Shown here piece after piece: positions 7,475 to 16,793 of a stretch of DNA of 37,208 bases. The DNA lies in NCBI RefSeq assembly GCF_000359605.1, contig NZ_APML01000018.1, positions 1 to 37,208 on the forward strand. The letters are read 5' to 3'. The translations under genes were made by a program, and so were the position numbers. The stretch is from Gracilibacillus halophilus YIM-C55.5. Lineage in GTDB: Bacteria; Bacillota; Bacilli; Bacillales; Amphibacillaceae. Below the pieces are notes generated by a model that saw nothing but the letters and a program-made list of their open reading frames with translations, was not told the origin of the DNA and did not search any database. Numbering within the stretch: position 1 is the first letter of the stretch; each line of letters opens with the position of its first letter.

Positions 7475-10400
7475 ATGCAAGCACTAAAACAGTATTTATT
7501 AGATCGTGAGGATATCTATTCAATTGTTGATGGGATTGAGTCTGGCTTACAAGAGCAATTGATATCTGGTTTATCTGGTTCGACCCGAAGTCTTTTTAGT
7601 TCGATGATACAGGAGTCGACCGATAAGAAAATGTTGTTAGTCACTCATCAGTTGTCACAGGCTCAACAGTTATATGACGATTTGATCGAGTTTTCAGATA
7701 CGAAAAATGTTTATTTATATCCGGTGAATGAGTTGTTAGCATCAGAATTAGCTGTTGCTAGTCCGGAGTTGTTAAGTCAACGGATTGACGCTTTAACGCG
7801 GTGGCTAGAGCAGGATGATGGTATTTTGATTGCACCTATCGCAGCATTGAAACGCATGCTTCCACCTGTTGAATATTGGAAGTATTATCAGCTTTCTTTT
7901 CAAGTTGGGGCAACATTAGATATTGAAAAAACCTTACAATCACTTCATGAGATGGGATATGTACGTCAGCAAATGACAAGCCATGCTGGCGAATTTAGTA
8001 TGCGCGGCGGTATATTAGATATTTACCCGCTAACAGAAACAAATCCGATTCGAATTGAATTGTTTGATGATGAAGTAGATTCGATTCGTTATTATGATGG
8101 TGAGTCGCAAAGGTCATTAGAAAAGGTGGATCAAGTATGGATTACACCAGCGACGGAGTTATTATTATCAGATCAGGATATCTCTGCAGGAGCACAGCGC
8201 CTCGAACAGGCGTTAGAAGAATCGTTAAAGAAACAACAGGATGATGTCAACAAGCAAGAATTGCAACAAAATGTATCTCAAGATATTGAGCGCTTAGCAG
8301 GACTCGAACGCTTTCAAGAAATGCGAAAGTATGTCCATTACTTTTATCAACAGCCTCATAGCTTGTTAGATTATTTATCGTCAGATGGCATACTGATACT
8401 CGATGAAATGAGTAGAATCCAAGAAACAGGCATCCATTTAGATGAAGAAGAAGCAGAATGGATGCGCGATCGTTTAGAGAGGAATCAAACTGTAAGGGAT
8501 TTAAAGCTATCATTTGATTGGAATGACGTATGGGCTCATATGAAGCAGCCACGTGTGTATATGTCCGTTTTTTTACGTCATATTCCGAATACCAATCCGT
8601 CAAATATTGTGAATATATCATGTCGGGCGATGCAACAATTTCATGGTCAAATGCATTTATTACAAAATGAAATGCAGCGATGGTCGAAAGGGGACTATTC
8701 GGTCATTATTGTTGCGCCAGATCAGCAACGTGCAGAAAAAATCCATGGTGTATTAGATGATTATGACATGCATTCTATGATGATCAGTGAAGTACCAGCT
8801 TTTCCTTTGTCCGCGCCAACTATTGTTGTAGGGAATGTCACCGGAGGATTCGAGCTTCCCATGCATCAAGTAGCAGTGATCACTGAATCCGAATTATTTA
8901 GACAAAAGCGGACAAATCGGAAAAAGAGGAAACGAAAAGTATCAAATGCAGAACGCATTAAAAGTTACCAAGAATTACAGATTGGTGACTATGTCGTTCA
9001 TGCGAACCATGGGATTGGGCGTTATGTTGGGATTGAGACGCTACAAGTAAGTGGATTGCATAAAGACTTCTTGCTCCTTCAATATTCTGGAGATGACAAG
9101 CTCTTTGTGCCGATTGATCAAATTGATTTAGTGCAAAAATATGTTGGCTCTGAAGGCAAAGACCCTAAGTTATATAAATTAGGCGGTAACGAATGGAAGA
9201 AAGTAAAGCGAAAAGTGCAGTCGAAAGTGGAAGATATCGCTGATGATTTAATTAAGCTATATGCCGAAAGGGAAGCTTCCAAAGGATACGCATTTTCTGA
9301 AGATACTGAGATGCAACGCGATTTTGAAGCATCATTCCCTTATCAAGAAACAGAGGATCAGCTTCGTTGCATTCAAGAAATCAAAGAAGATATGGAGAAA
9401 GTTCAACCCATGGATCGATTGTTATGTGGTGACGTCGGTTATGGAAAAACAGAAGTAGCGATTCGAGCTGCTTTCAAAGCTATTGTGGACGGAAAGCAGG
9501 TAGCGATCCTCGTTCCGACAACGATTCTTGCTCAGCAACACTATGAAACAATTATGGAGCGGTTTCAAGAGTATCCGATTAACATTGGCATGCTTAGTCG
9601 TTTTCGCACCAAGAAACAGCAGAACGACACGTTAAAAGGTTTGAAAAATGGAACGGTTGATATAGTCATTGGCACGCATCGTTTGTTATCGAAAGATGTG
9701 ATTTACAATGATTTAGGGTTACTCATTGTTGATGAGGAACAACGTTTTGGAGTCAAACATAAAGAAAAAATTAAACAATTAAAAACCAATGTTGACGTAC
9801 TGACGTTAACAGCAACACCGATTCCACGAACATTGCATATGTCAATGCTTGGTGTGCGCGATTTATCAGTAATTGAAACACCGCCTGAAAACCGTTTTCC
9901 GATCCAGACATATGTCATGGAATATAATGGGCCGCTTGTGCGTGAAGCTATTGAACGCGAAATTTCCCGGGGTGGTCAAGTGTATTTTCTTTATAATCGC
10001 GTGGATTCCATTGAACGAAAAGCACAAGAAATCCAGGCGCTCGTGGGTGATGCGCGTGTTGCAGTGGCTCATGGGCAAATGAATGAAGCAGAATTGGAAA
10101 ATGTAATGTTTTCATTTTTAGAAGGTGAAGCAGATGTCTTAGTGAGTACGACTATTATTGAAACGGGTGTTGATATTCCGAACGTCAATACGTTAATTGT
10201 ATATGATGCAGACCGAATGGGATTAAGTCAACTATACCAGTTAAGAGGGCGAGTTGGTAGGTCAAATCGTGTCGCATATACGTATTTCACGTATCAGCAA
10301 GATAAAATTTTAACCGAGGTATCGGAACAACGACTACAAGCATTAAGGAATTTACCGAACTTGGATCTGGGTTTAAGATTGCGATGCGTGACTTGTCGAT

Positions 10401-11010
10401 TCGTGGATCAGGAAATATTCTAGGTGCAGAGCAGCATGGTTTTATTGATTCGGTTGGTTTTGACATGTATTCTCAAATGCTGCAAGAAGCGATACAAGCG
10501 AAGAAAAAAGGCAAAACGATCGAAGAAGTCCAGCCGTTTGAAGTTGAGCTTGATTTGAAGATCGATGCATATATTCCAGATGATTATATTCCAGATGAGA
10601 AGCAGAAGATTGATATGTATAAACGTTTCCAGGCTGTGCAATCAAAAGAGGACATTGAAGATTTAAAGGACGAAATCATTGATCGATTCAGTGATTACCC
10701 AGAACAAGTAGAGAACTTGTTCCGTGTATCGGAATTAAAAATGCTCTCTAAAGCAGAACGTGTTGAGGCCATATCAGAACAAAAGCGCAATATCGAAATT
10801 ATTGTTGATGAAGAAGCTAGTCAAGCAATTGATGGCGCCAAGTTGTTTGAATTCTCGAATCAATACGGTCGAATGATCCAATTAGGGACAGAGGGCCGTA
10901 AGTTGAAAGTAACGTTCCGATTGAACCCGCAACAATCACATGAACGTTATCAGATCTTGCAAAAGTTCCTTGAGGCCTTGCAAGAAATGAAATCCGTGCC
11001 AGTTGCTTAA
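7475..11010 (+). pseudogene. mfd: mfd, transcription-repair coupling factor, with a single-base frameshift
   Basis: Mfd is an ATP-driven DNA translocase that removes RNA polymerase stalled at lesions and recruits UvrA. The N-terminal UvrB-like region is followed by the RNA-polymerase-interacting domain (GDYVVHANHGIGRYVG, residues 504-519). The helicase domain has Walker A GDVGYGKT at 652-659, DEEQ box and RGRVGRSNRVAYTYF. At codon 957 (bases 10345-10346) one A is missing: the frame runs on 25 wrong codons to a stop at 10423. The correct frame resumes as KEFTELGSGFKIAMRDLSIRG, holding the TRG translocation motif and the D7 domain, and runs to 11010. Restoring one base gives 1178 residues, against 1177 in B. 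subtilis. Either a sequencing error or a real inactivating mutation. Confidence 0.9.
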
Positions 11011-11062
11011 TAGCTATGGATGGCGAGTGCAAGATCTTTTTGGAAATTCTAATAGGAAAATG

Positions 11063-11092
11063 GTATAGCTCTCACCAAATGTAAACATACTA
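11063..11092 (+). promoter_or_regulatory. sigma-G promoter of spoVT
   Basis: GTATA at 11063-11067 and CATACTA at 11086-11092, separated by 18 bases, match the sigma-G consensus (GHATR, 17-18, CATACTA) exactly. spoVT is a known sigma-G gene in B. subtilis. This promoter lies in the 162-bp gap between mfd and spoVT. Confidence 0.85.
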
Positions 11093-11172
11093 AGTCTACA
11101 CCTAGTTATTTCATCCCCGCTAGAAATAACGGTAGCACAGTTCATACAAGAAAGCGAGGTCATAGAGAAATT

Positions 11173-11712
11173 ATGAAGGCAACAGGTATCGTACGTCGTA
11201 TTGATGATTTAGGTAGGGTTGTGATCCCAAAAGAAATTCGGAGGACTTTACGCATTCGAGAGGGAGATCCGCTAGAAATTTTTGTTGACCGTGATGGAGA
11301 AGTTATATTGAAAAAGTATTCCCCGATTAGTGAATTAGGAGATTTTGCTACAGAGTATGCAGAGGCTTTATTTGATTCTTTAGGGTTATCCGTACTTATA
11401 AGTGATCGAGATGAATTTATCGCTGTTGCAGGTGAGACGAAAAAAGAGTACTTAGGAAAACATATCGGTAAAAGCCTTGATCAAATGATGGATAATCGAG
11501 ACTCTGTTTTGGAAACGAGTACGAATACGGTTGAATTGATTGAAAATAAAGAAGAGGAAGTCGCTGCTTACACGTTACAACCAATCGTGGCAAGCGGTGA
11601 CCCAATCGGCTGTGTCGTCTTATTTACCAAAGAAAAAAAAGATTTTGGCGAGTCCGCTCAAAAAGCAGCACAAACCGCTGCCACTTTTTTGGCGAAACAA
11701 ATGGAATCATAA
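11173..11712 (+). CDS. spoVT: SpoVT, forespore transcription regulator of the AbrB family
   Basis: A 179-residue regulator (178 in B. subtilis) that modulates sigma-G-dependent genes in the forespore. Residues 1-50 form the AbrB-type swapped-hairpin DNA-binding domain, MKATGIVRRIDDLGRVVIPK with the following RRTLRIREGDPLEIF. Residues about 60-178 form a GAF-like ligand-binding domain of unknown ligand. The start is set by homology; the nearest purine-rich site (GCGAGGT) is about 14 bases away, so initiation may be weak. A sigma-G promoter upstream and a terminator downstream make it monocistronic. Confidence 0.96.
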   Translation: MKATGIVRRIDDLGRVVIPKEIRRTLRIREGDPLEIFVDRDGEVILKKYSPISELGDFATEYAEALFDSLGLSVLISDRDEFIAVAGETKKEYLGKHIGKSLDQMMDNRDSVLETSTNTVELIENKEEEVAAYTLQPIVASGDPIGCVVLFTKEKKDFGESAQKAAQTAATFLAKQMES

Positions 11713-11721
11713 CAGACAATT

Positions 11722-11759
11722 ACCTAGTGTACATCATAACTGATGACACTAGGTTTTTT
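11722..11759 (+). terminator. rho-independent terminator of spoVT
   Basis: ACCTAGTGT at 11722-11730 pairs with ACACTAGGT at 11746-11754, with ATCA/TGAT pairing inside, followed by six T. Confidence 0.85.
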
Positions 11760-11862
11760 AACTTCTTCTTTCGTTGGTTGTAAGTTTATTACTGGTTAAA
11801 TTTGTGGAAGTCATGTACAATATCAATCATGAAAAATGCAACCGTTTAAATGGGGGATCACC

Positions 11863-12708
11863 ATGGAAGAAGAAATGGTCGTGATTAAAGCGCTTAACAA
11901 TAATGTGTTAATTGCTTCGCACGCGACGTACAATGAAGTCATTCTCATTGGAAAAGGGATTGGCTTTAATAAGAAAAAAGGAGATCAAGTGCCAGCAAGT
12001 CAGGCTGAGAAAACGTTTTTATTGAAGGACGAGCATGAACAAATGCAATATAAACAGTTGTTATCTCATGTGGATCAAGAACTGATGGATATATTGAACG
12101 ATGTCATCTTGCATATCGAAGAACGAATGGATGAATCATTAAATGAGCACATCCATGTTGCTTTAACTGATCACTTATCCTTTGCGATTAACCGAGCCAA
12201 CCAATCGATTCAATTTACGAATCCTTTTTTATTCGAAATTGAGTCGCTCTATCCTAAGGAATATCAAGTGGCTGAAGAAGTCGTTGCCTATATCACAGAG
12301 CAGGTTGGGGTAACGTTTCCTGAAGGTGAGGTCGGTTTTATTGCCTTACACATTCATAGTGCTGTAACGGATAAGGCTATTCGCGATATGAATCGTCATC
12401 ATCAATTAATTGCTCAACTCGTTGAAATGGTCGAAGAAAATTTGGAAATGACATTCGATCGAAAAAATGTCAATTATAATCGTTTAGTTCAGCATTTACA
12501 CCGTGCTATCGAGCGTGTGTATCAAGGAGAAAAGTTAGGAGAAGAAACAAATTTAGCAAAAGTATTGAAAGCGACTTATCCGATGTGCTATAATCTAGCA
12601 TGGAAATTGATCAAAGTGATGCAACAACAATTAAATACACGTGTAGATGAATCTGAGGTGTTATATCTAACGATTCATTTACAACGATTAATGCAATCAT
12701 CTGAATAA
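11863..12708 (+). CDS. glcT: GlcT, PTS-controlled transcription antiterminator for ptsG
   Basis: A 281-residue BglG-family antiterminator. Residues 1-60 are the RNA-binding CAT domain (VVIKALNNNVLIASH, LIGKGIGF). Two PTS regulation domains follow: PRD1 with His96, His98, His104, His163 and His165, and PRD2 with His211, His213 and His272. When glucose is present, unphosphorylated GlcT binds the RAT element downstream and allows ptsG transcription; EII-Glc phosphorylates and inhibits it otherwise. This mechanism is known for B. subtilis GlcT. The ATG at 11863 has TGGGGGAT 6 bases upstream; an in-frame ATG at 11836 lacks such a site. The pair glcT-ptsG lies between spoVT and yabM, a position not seen in B. 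subtilis. Confidence 0.95.
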   Translation: MEEEMVVIKALNNNVLIASHATYNEVILIGKGIGFNKKKGDQVPASQAEKTFLLKDEHEQMQYKQLLSHVDQELMDILNDVILHIEERMDESLNEHIHVALTDHLSFAINRANQSIQFTNPFLFEIESLYPKEYQVAEEVVAYITEQVGVTFPEGEVGFIALHIHSAVTDKAIRDMNRHHQLIAQLVEMVEENLEMTFDRKNVNYNRLVQHLHRAIERVYQGEKLGEETNLAKVLKATYPMCYNLAWKLIKVMQQQLNTRVDESEVLYLTIHLQRLMQSSE

Positions 12709-12820
12709 CGTGTTACTGATCTGATCAGGCATGAGTAAAAAGGATGTTTTCGGAAAATCTATGGGTGGAGTCTATCCGATAGGTGTTCTGAAGGCAATTC
12801 CTTTTACTCATGCCTTTTTT
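12709..12820 (+). promoter_or_regulatory. RAT antiterminator and overlapping terminator of ptsG
   Basis: The segment from 12709 (CGTGTTACTGATCTGATCAGG and on to about 12736) closely resembles the ribonucleic antiterminator sequence of B. subtilis ptsG. Its 3' part is shared with the left arm of a terminator: GGCATGAGTAAAAAGGA at 12728-12744 pairs with TCCTTTTACTCATGCC at 12799-12814, with one bulged A, followed by six T. The two folds exclude each other, as the GlcT switch requires. The loop between the arms is 54 bases, which is long. Confidence 0.85.
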
Positions 12821-12877
12821 ATTGTTGTTGGCAAGCTTTTGATTCCACTATATGTTATGTAAAAGGAGGATCTTCGC

Positions 12878-14902
12878 ATGTCTAATCTATTTGGGACATT
12901 GCAAAAAGTTGGGAAGGCATTAATGCTTCCTGTTGCCTTATTACCAGCAGCTGGTATTTTAATGGCATTTGGTACTAGCTTCGCCCAAGATCAATGGGTA
13001 GAAAAGTTCCCTTGGTTCGGTAATGAAAGCGTTCAAGCCGTTCTAGGGGTTATGGAGGAAGCTGGTGGAGTTGTTTTTGATAATTTACCTTTACTATTTG
13101 CTGTCGGTGTAGCAATCGGCTTAGCGAAGGGTGATGGTGTCGCTGGTTTGGCAGCTATTATCGGTTATATGATTATGAATGTAACGATGGGTGAAATCGG
13201 TGGCATTACCGATGACATGACATCTGAAGCTGCCTATGAAAGTATGCTAGGTGTTCCGACACTCGGTACCGGTGTGTTCGGGGGAATTATTGTCGGGATA
13301 CTGGCCGCCTATATGTATAATCGATTTTATAATATAGAGTTGCCGCAGTTTTTAGGATTCTTTGCTGGTAAACGATTTGTACCGATTATTACCGCTTTTT
13401 CATCTTTAATTTTAGGGTTAATTATGTACGCTGTTTGGCCATTTGCACAAGATGGATTGAACGCAGTTTCCCACTTTATGCTAGAAACAAATCGGACACT
13501 TTCTACTTTTGTTTTCGGTATTATTGAAAGAGCGTTAATTCCATTTGGTTTGCACCATATTTTCTATTCGCCATTTTGGTTTGAATTTGGCACATATACG
13601 AATGCAGCAGGTGAATTAATCCGTGGAGATCAAACCATCTTCTTTGAACAGTTAAAAGATGGTGTCGACTTTACAGCTGGTAACTTTATGACTGGTAAGT
13701 TTCCATTTATGATGTTTGGTCTTCCAGCAGCAGCATTAGCCATCTATCATACGGCAAAACCTGAACGCAAGAAAGTGGTTGGCGGTATCATGTTCTCCGC
13801 AGCCTTAACGTCCTTCTTAACAGGGATTACAGAGCCACTTGAATTCTCATTCTTATTCGTGGCGCCGTTACTATTTGCGATTCACTGTGTGTTTGCTGGT
13901 TTATCGTTTATGACGATGTATTTATTAGATGTTAAGATTGGTATGACCTTCTCGGGCGGTTTTATTGACTATCTGTTATTTGGTATCATGCCGAACCGTA
14001 CCGATTGGTGGTGGGTGATCATCGTTGGTTTAGTCTTCTCTGTCATTTATTACTTTGGTTTCCGCTTTGCGATTCAGAAATTTAATTTAGCAACACCTGG
14101 TCGTGAAGATGAAGCGAATAATGCAGAAGACGAAGGAGAGACAGATGACCGCCCTTACGAAATTTTAACGGCTATGGGTGGTGAAGAAAATATCACCAAC
14201 TTAGATGCTTGTATTACTCGTTTGCGTGTGAGCGTAGATGATAAAGGAAAAGTAGACAAAGATAAATTGAAGCAATTAGGTGCTTCTGGTGTCATGGAAG
14301 TTGGTAATAACATTCAAGCGATTTATGGCCCATCATCTGACACGATTAGAGGCCAAATGCAAGATATTATAGATGGTAAGTCACCACGACAAGAAGCAGA
14401 TGACACAAATGAAGCAACAGAGGGTGAAGAAACAGCAAGTATTCAAGGTGACTTGAATTTTGTCAGCCCAATAGAAGGAGAAGTCTTGCCGTTAGAAGAA
14501 GTGCCTGATCAAGTCTTTTCCACTAAGATGATGGGTGATGGTTTCGCCATTAATCCAGTAGATGGCAACATTGTGTCACCAGTAAACGGGAAAATTGTGA
14601 ACATCTTCCCTACAAAACATGCGATTGGTATTTTAGCTGATAATGGTGCTGAACTGTTAATCCATATCGGTCTTGATACGGTGAACTTAAAAGGTGAAGG
14701 CTTTACCGCCAAAGTTGAAGAAGGCGATGAAGTGAAACAAGGACAGTTGTTAATGGAAGTTGACCTGTCTTATATTGAAGAAAACGCACCGTCAAAAATT
14801 ACACCAGTCATCTTTACGAACTTGGGTGAAGGGCAGTCGATTCAATTAAATGCCTCTGGCAAAGTCCAACGAGAAGATGATAATATTATTGATATTCAAT
14901 AA
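12878..14902 (+). CDS. ptsG: PtsG, glucose-specific PTS enzyme EIICBA
   Basis: A 674-residue membrane permease that takes up and phosphorylates glucose. Residues 1 to about 405 are the membrane EIIC domain, with the sugar-site motif GITEPLEF at 316-323 (Glu319). An acidic linker leads to EIIB, whose phosphorylated cysteine is Cys445 in [15 protein letters not shown] begins near 510, with [16 protein letters not shown], and its phospho-histidine is His596 in [17 protein letters not shown]. All three domains look complete and the length is close to B. subtilis PtsG (699). AAAGGAGGATC precedes the ATG. No ptsH or ptsI follows, unlike B. subtilis; a terminator closes the unit. Confidence 0.95.
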   Translation: MSNLFGTLQKVGKALMLPVALLPAAGILMAFGTSFAQDQWVEKFPWFGNESVQAVLGVMEEAGGVVFDNLPLLFAVGVAIGLAKGDGVAGLAAIIGYMIMNVTMGEIGGITDDMTSEAAYESMLGVPTLGTGVFGGIIVGILAAYMYNRFYNIELPQFLGFFAGKRFVPIITAFSSLILGLIMYAVWPFAQDGLNAVSHFMLETNRTLSTFVFGIIERALIPFGLHHIFYSPFWFEFGTYTNAAGELIRGDQTIFFEQLKDGVDFTAGNFMTGKFPFMMFGLPAAALAIYHTAKPERKKVVGGIMFSAALTSFLTGITEPLEFSFLFVAPLLFAIHCVFAGLSFMTMYLLDVKIGMTFSGGFIDYLLFGIMPNRTDWWWVIIVGLVFSVIYYFGFRFAIQKFNLATPGREDEANNAEDEGETDDRPYEILTAMGGEENITNLDACITRLRVSVDDKGKVDKDKLKQLGASGVMEVGNNIQAIYGPSSDTIRGQMQDIIDGKSPRQEADDTNEATEGEETASIQGDLNFVSPIEGEVLPLEEVPDQVFSTKMMGDGFAINPVDGNIVSPVNGKIVNIFPTKHAIGILADNGAELLIHIGLDTVNLKGEGFTAKVEEGDEVKQGQLLMEVDLSYIEENAPSKITPVIFTNLGEGQSIQLNASGKVQREDDNIIDIQ

Positions 14903-14911
14903 GAGAAATAG

Positions 14912-14950
14912 CTCCAAAGGTTGATCAGAACCTTTGGAGTTATTTTTTTA
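14912..14950 (+). terminator. rho-independent terminator of ptsG
   Basis: CTCCAAAGGTT at 14912-14922 pairs perfectly with AACCTTTGGAG at 14929-14939, followed by a T-rich run. Confidence 0.9.
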
Positions 14951-15066
14951 CAAAGAAAAGTAAATTCGTATATAAAAAAAGTACAATAAATTCAATCCGT
15001 TTCAGAATTCAATTTCGAAAACAAAATGAACATTTTTGGAAAACGGCACATGCATGCAATTGATTT

Positions 15067-15170
15067 TCGCTTCAGACGGACGCTTTTACCCATAGGGCAT
15101 AAGTCAACATCTGCTCAAGTAAACTTTCGCAGTGCATCCTATACCGCGTCTTTTGTTCATGAGTGAAACG
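15067..15170. repeat. degenerate copy of the spacer repeat found at 20.7 kb, opposite orientation
   Basis: CTTCAGACGGACGCTTT at 15070-15086 is the exact reverse complement of 20813-20829 in the structured repeat before spoIIE, and weaker similarity (ACCCATAGGGC, CGCAGTGCATCC, CCGCGTC) continues in the matching order. It fills much of the 332-bp gap between ptsG and yabM. Apart from this, the gap holds the ptsG terminator, a CCGTTT/AAACGG inverted pair at 14997-15046 and the yabM promoter. Confidence 0.55.
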
Positions 15171-15191
15171 GTCTAATCATATGCGTTGATA

Positions 15192-15200
15192 TGATATAAT
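15192..15200 (+). promoter_or_regulatory. extended -10 promoter of yabM
   Basis: TGATATAAT at 15192-15200 is a full extended -10 element (TGN plus TATAAT). No good -35 is seen 16-18 bases upstream. It is 35 bases before the yabM start. Confidence 0.55.
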
Positions 15201-15234
15201 GGTGATGGATTTTGATCTTTAAGGGAAGAATAAG

Positions 15235-16782
15235 ATGACACAAGATATAAAGAACAACCGTTTATGGAAAGGCGCTTTTTTATTAACGATAGCTAGTTTA
15301 TTCGGTAAAGTATTGAGTGCTTTTTACCGCATACCGTTACAAAATCTAACTGGCGATATGGGATTTTATGTGTATCAGCAAATCTACCCACTTATTGGCA
15401 TGATTTTTATGTTTGGATTATATGGATTGCCATCAGCCATTTCGATGTTTATGGCATCACATCCGAAAATCGCTTATAGTAAGCTGTTTTTTAAACAATT
15501 GTTTGTGATCCTGCTCGTTTTCTGTTTGTTTTTGTTTGGCTTATTGTATATGTCAAGCCCTGTTCTGGCAACATGGATGGGGGATGGACAATTGCAGCGG
15601 TCTCTTCAGTACGCAGCCTGGCTTGTGTTACTGATTCCGGTTGTGACGTTGTTTCGGGGTGGACTGCAAGGTCATGAAATGATGAGCCCCACAGCCATTT
15701 CACAAATGATTGAGCAACTGATTCGAACACTTATCATTATTACGACCGCTTATCTTATTTTTCGTTATCAATTAGGGGTCTATCAAATCGCTGATGGCGC
15801 TGTCACGGCAGCCATTGTTGCATTGGTTGCTTCATCATTTTATCTCTACCGGGCATTTTCAAAACACATCACTCTCGATCAACATTCATCCGGTGTTGAT
15901 TACTGGTCGCTCGTCAAGGGTGTAGTGTTTTATGGCATCATTGTAAGTGTGAATCATATGCTTCTTCTATTTCTGCAATTAGCTGATGCTTTCAGTATTG
16001 TACCAGCACTGAAAGATATAGGCTACGAATCATTCCACGCAAAGGAAGCAAAAGGCGTGTTAGATCGTGGACAACCTTTGTTGCAGTTAGTGACTGTCGT
16101 TGGTTCATCTGTAGCTCTTGCGCTCATTCCTCATATGACGAAAATGAGCTGGCAAGTGAATCCGAAAGCATCATTGGCGAAAATGAGGACAGCTATCAGA
16201 ATAGGTACATATCTTTCGGTAGGAGCGGCAATGGGTTTGCTCTTTTTATTTCCTGAAATCAATGTTATGTTTTTCAAAAATGAAGCGGGCACACTCAGTT
16301 TACGGCTGTTATCACTTGTTGTCCTATTTAGTGCAGTCACCGTTATAATAACATCTTTGTTACAAATGTTTGGCTATATCAAAATAACAGCGGTTGTTTT
16401 CGTTGTTGGGTTTAGTGTGAAATGGTTATTAAATGAGTGGCTTGTGTCGGTATTTGCCATTAGTGGAGCTGCGGTTGCTACAGTATTGACAGTGGGCTTT
16501 TTATTTTTATGTACGTATTACTTCTTATACCGTGCGGTTGGGAAACAACATTTATTCAACATCCATTGGCCATCATTTTTATTGGCTTGTAGTGGTTTAC
16601 TGCTTTCGTTAATTGTTTTTGAACAAGCATTCCGTTTTGTAGCAGTGTATGAAACAAGATCTTTGCTATTTGGTTATGTCTTGTTACAAGTGTTAGCTGG
16701 ACTATTTGTATATATGTTCATTCTATGGAAAACAAGTGGATTTACAGATGAAGAGAAAGAAATATTAAAAAAACGAAAATAA
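15235..16782 (+). CDS. yabM: YabM, MOP-superfamily polysaccharide/lipid flippase (SpoVB/MurJ-like)
   Basis: A 515-residue integral membrane protein with about 14 hydrophobic segments from residue 14 onward, beginning with ASLFGKVLSAFYRIPLQNLT, a signature of the SpoVB/YabM/MurJ branch. Members flip lipid-linked saccharides across the membrane; the substrate of YabM is not established. The ATG follows AAGGGAAG. yabN starts about ten bases after its stop, so the two are cotranscribed. In B. subtilis the same pair lies directly after spoVT; here glcT-ptsG intervenes. Confidence 0.9.
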   Translation: MTQDIKNNRLWKGAFLLTIASLFGKVLSAFYRIPLQNLTGDMGFYVYQQIYPLIGMIFMFGLYGLPSAISMFMASHPKIAYSKLFFKQLFVILLVFCLFLFGLLYMSSPVLATWMGDGQLQRSLQYAAWLVLLIPVVTLFRGGLQGHEMMSPTAISQMIEQLIRTLIIITTAYLIFRYQLGVYQIADGAVTAAIVALVASSFYLYRAFSKHITLDQHSSGVDYWSLVKGVVFYGIIVSVNHMLLLFLQLADAFSIVPALKDIGYESFHAKEAKGVLDRGQPLLQLVTVVGSSVALALIPHMTKMSWQVNPKASLAKMRTAIRIGTYLSVGAAMGLLFLFPEINVMFFKNEAGTLSLRLLSLVVLFSAVTVIITSLLQMFGYIKITAVVFVVGFSVKWLLNEWLVSVFAISGAAVATVLTVGFLFLCTYYFLYRAVGKQHLFNIHWPSFLLACSGLLLSLIVFEQAFRFVAVYETRSLLFGYVLLQVLAGLFVYMFILWKTSGFTDEEKEILKKRK

Positions 16783-16793
16783 GGGTGACAGAA

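Noticed and set aside
8247-8621. A 124-codon open frame on the minus strand inside mfd
   Set aside because: The forward strand codes for well-conserved Mfd sequence here, and the antisense product shows no domain or plausible start.
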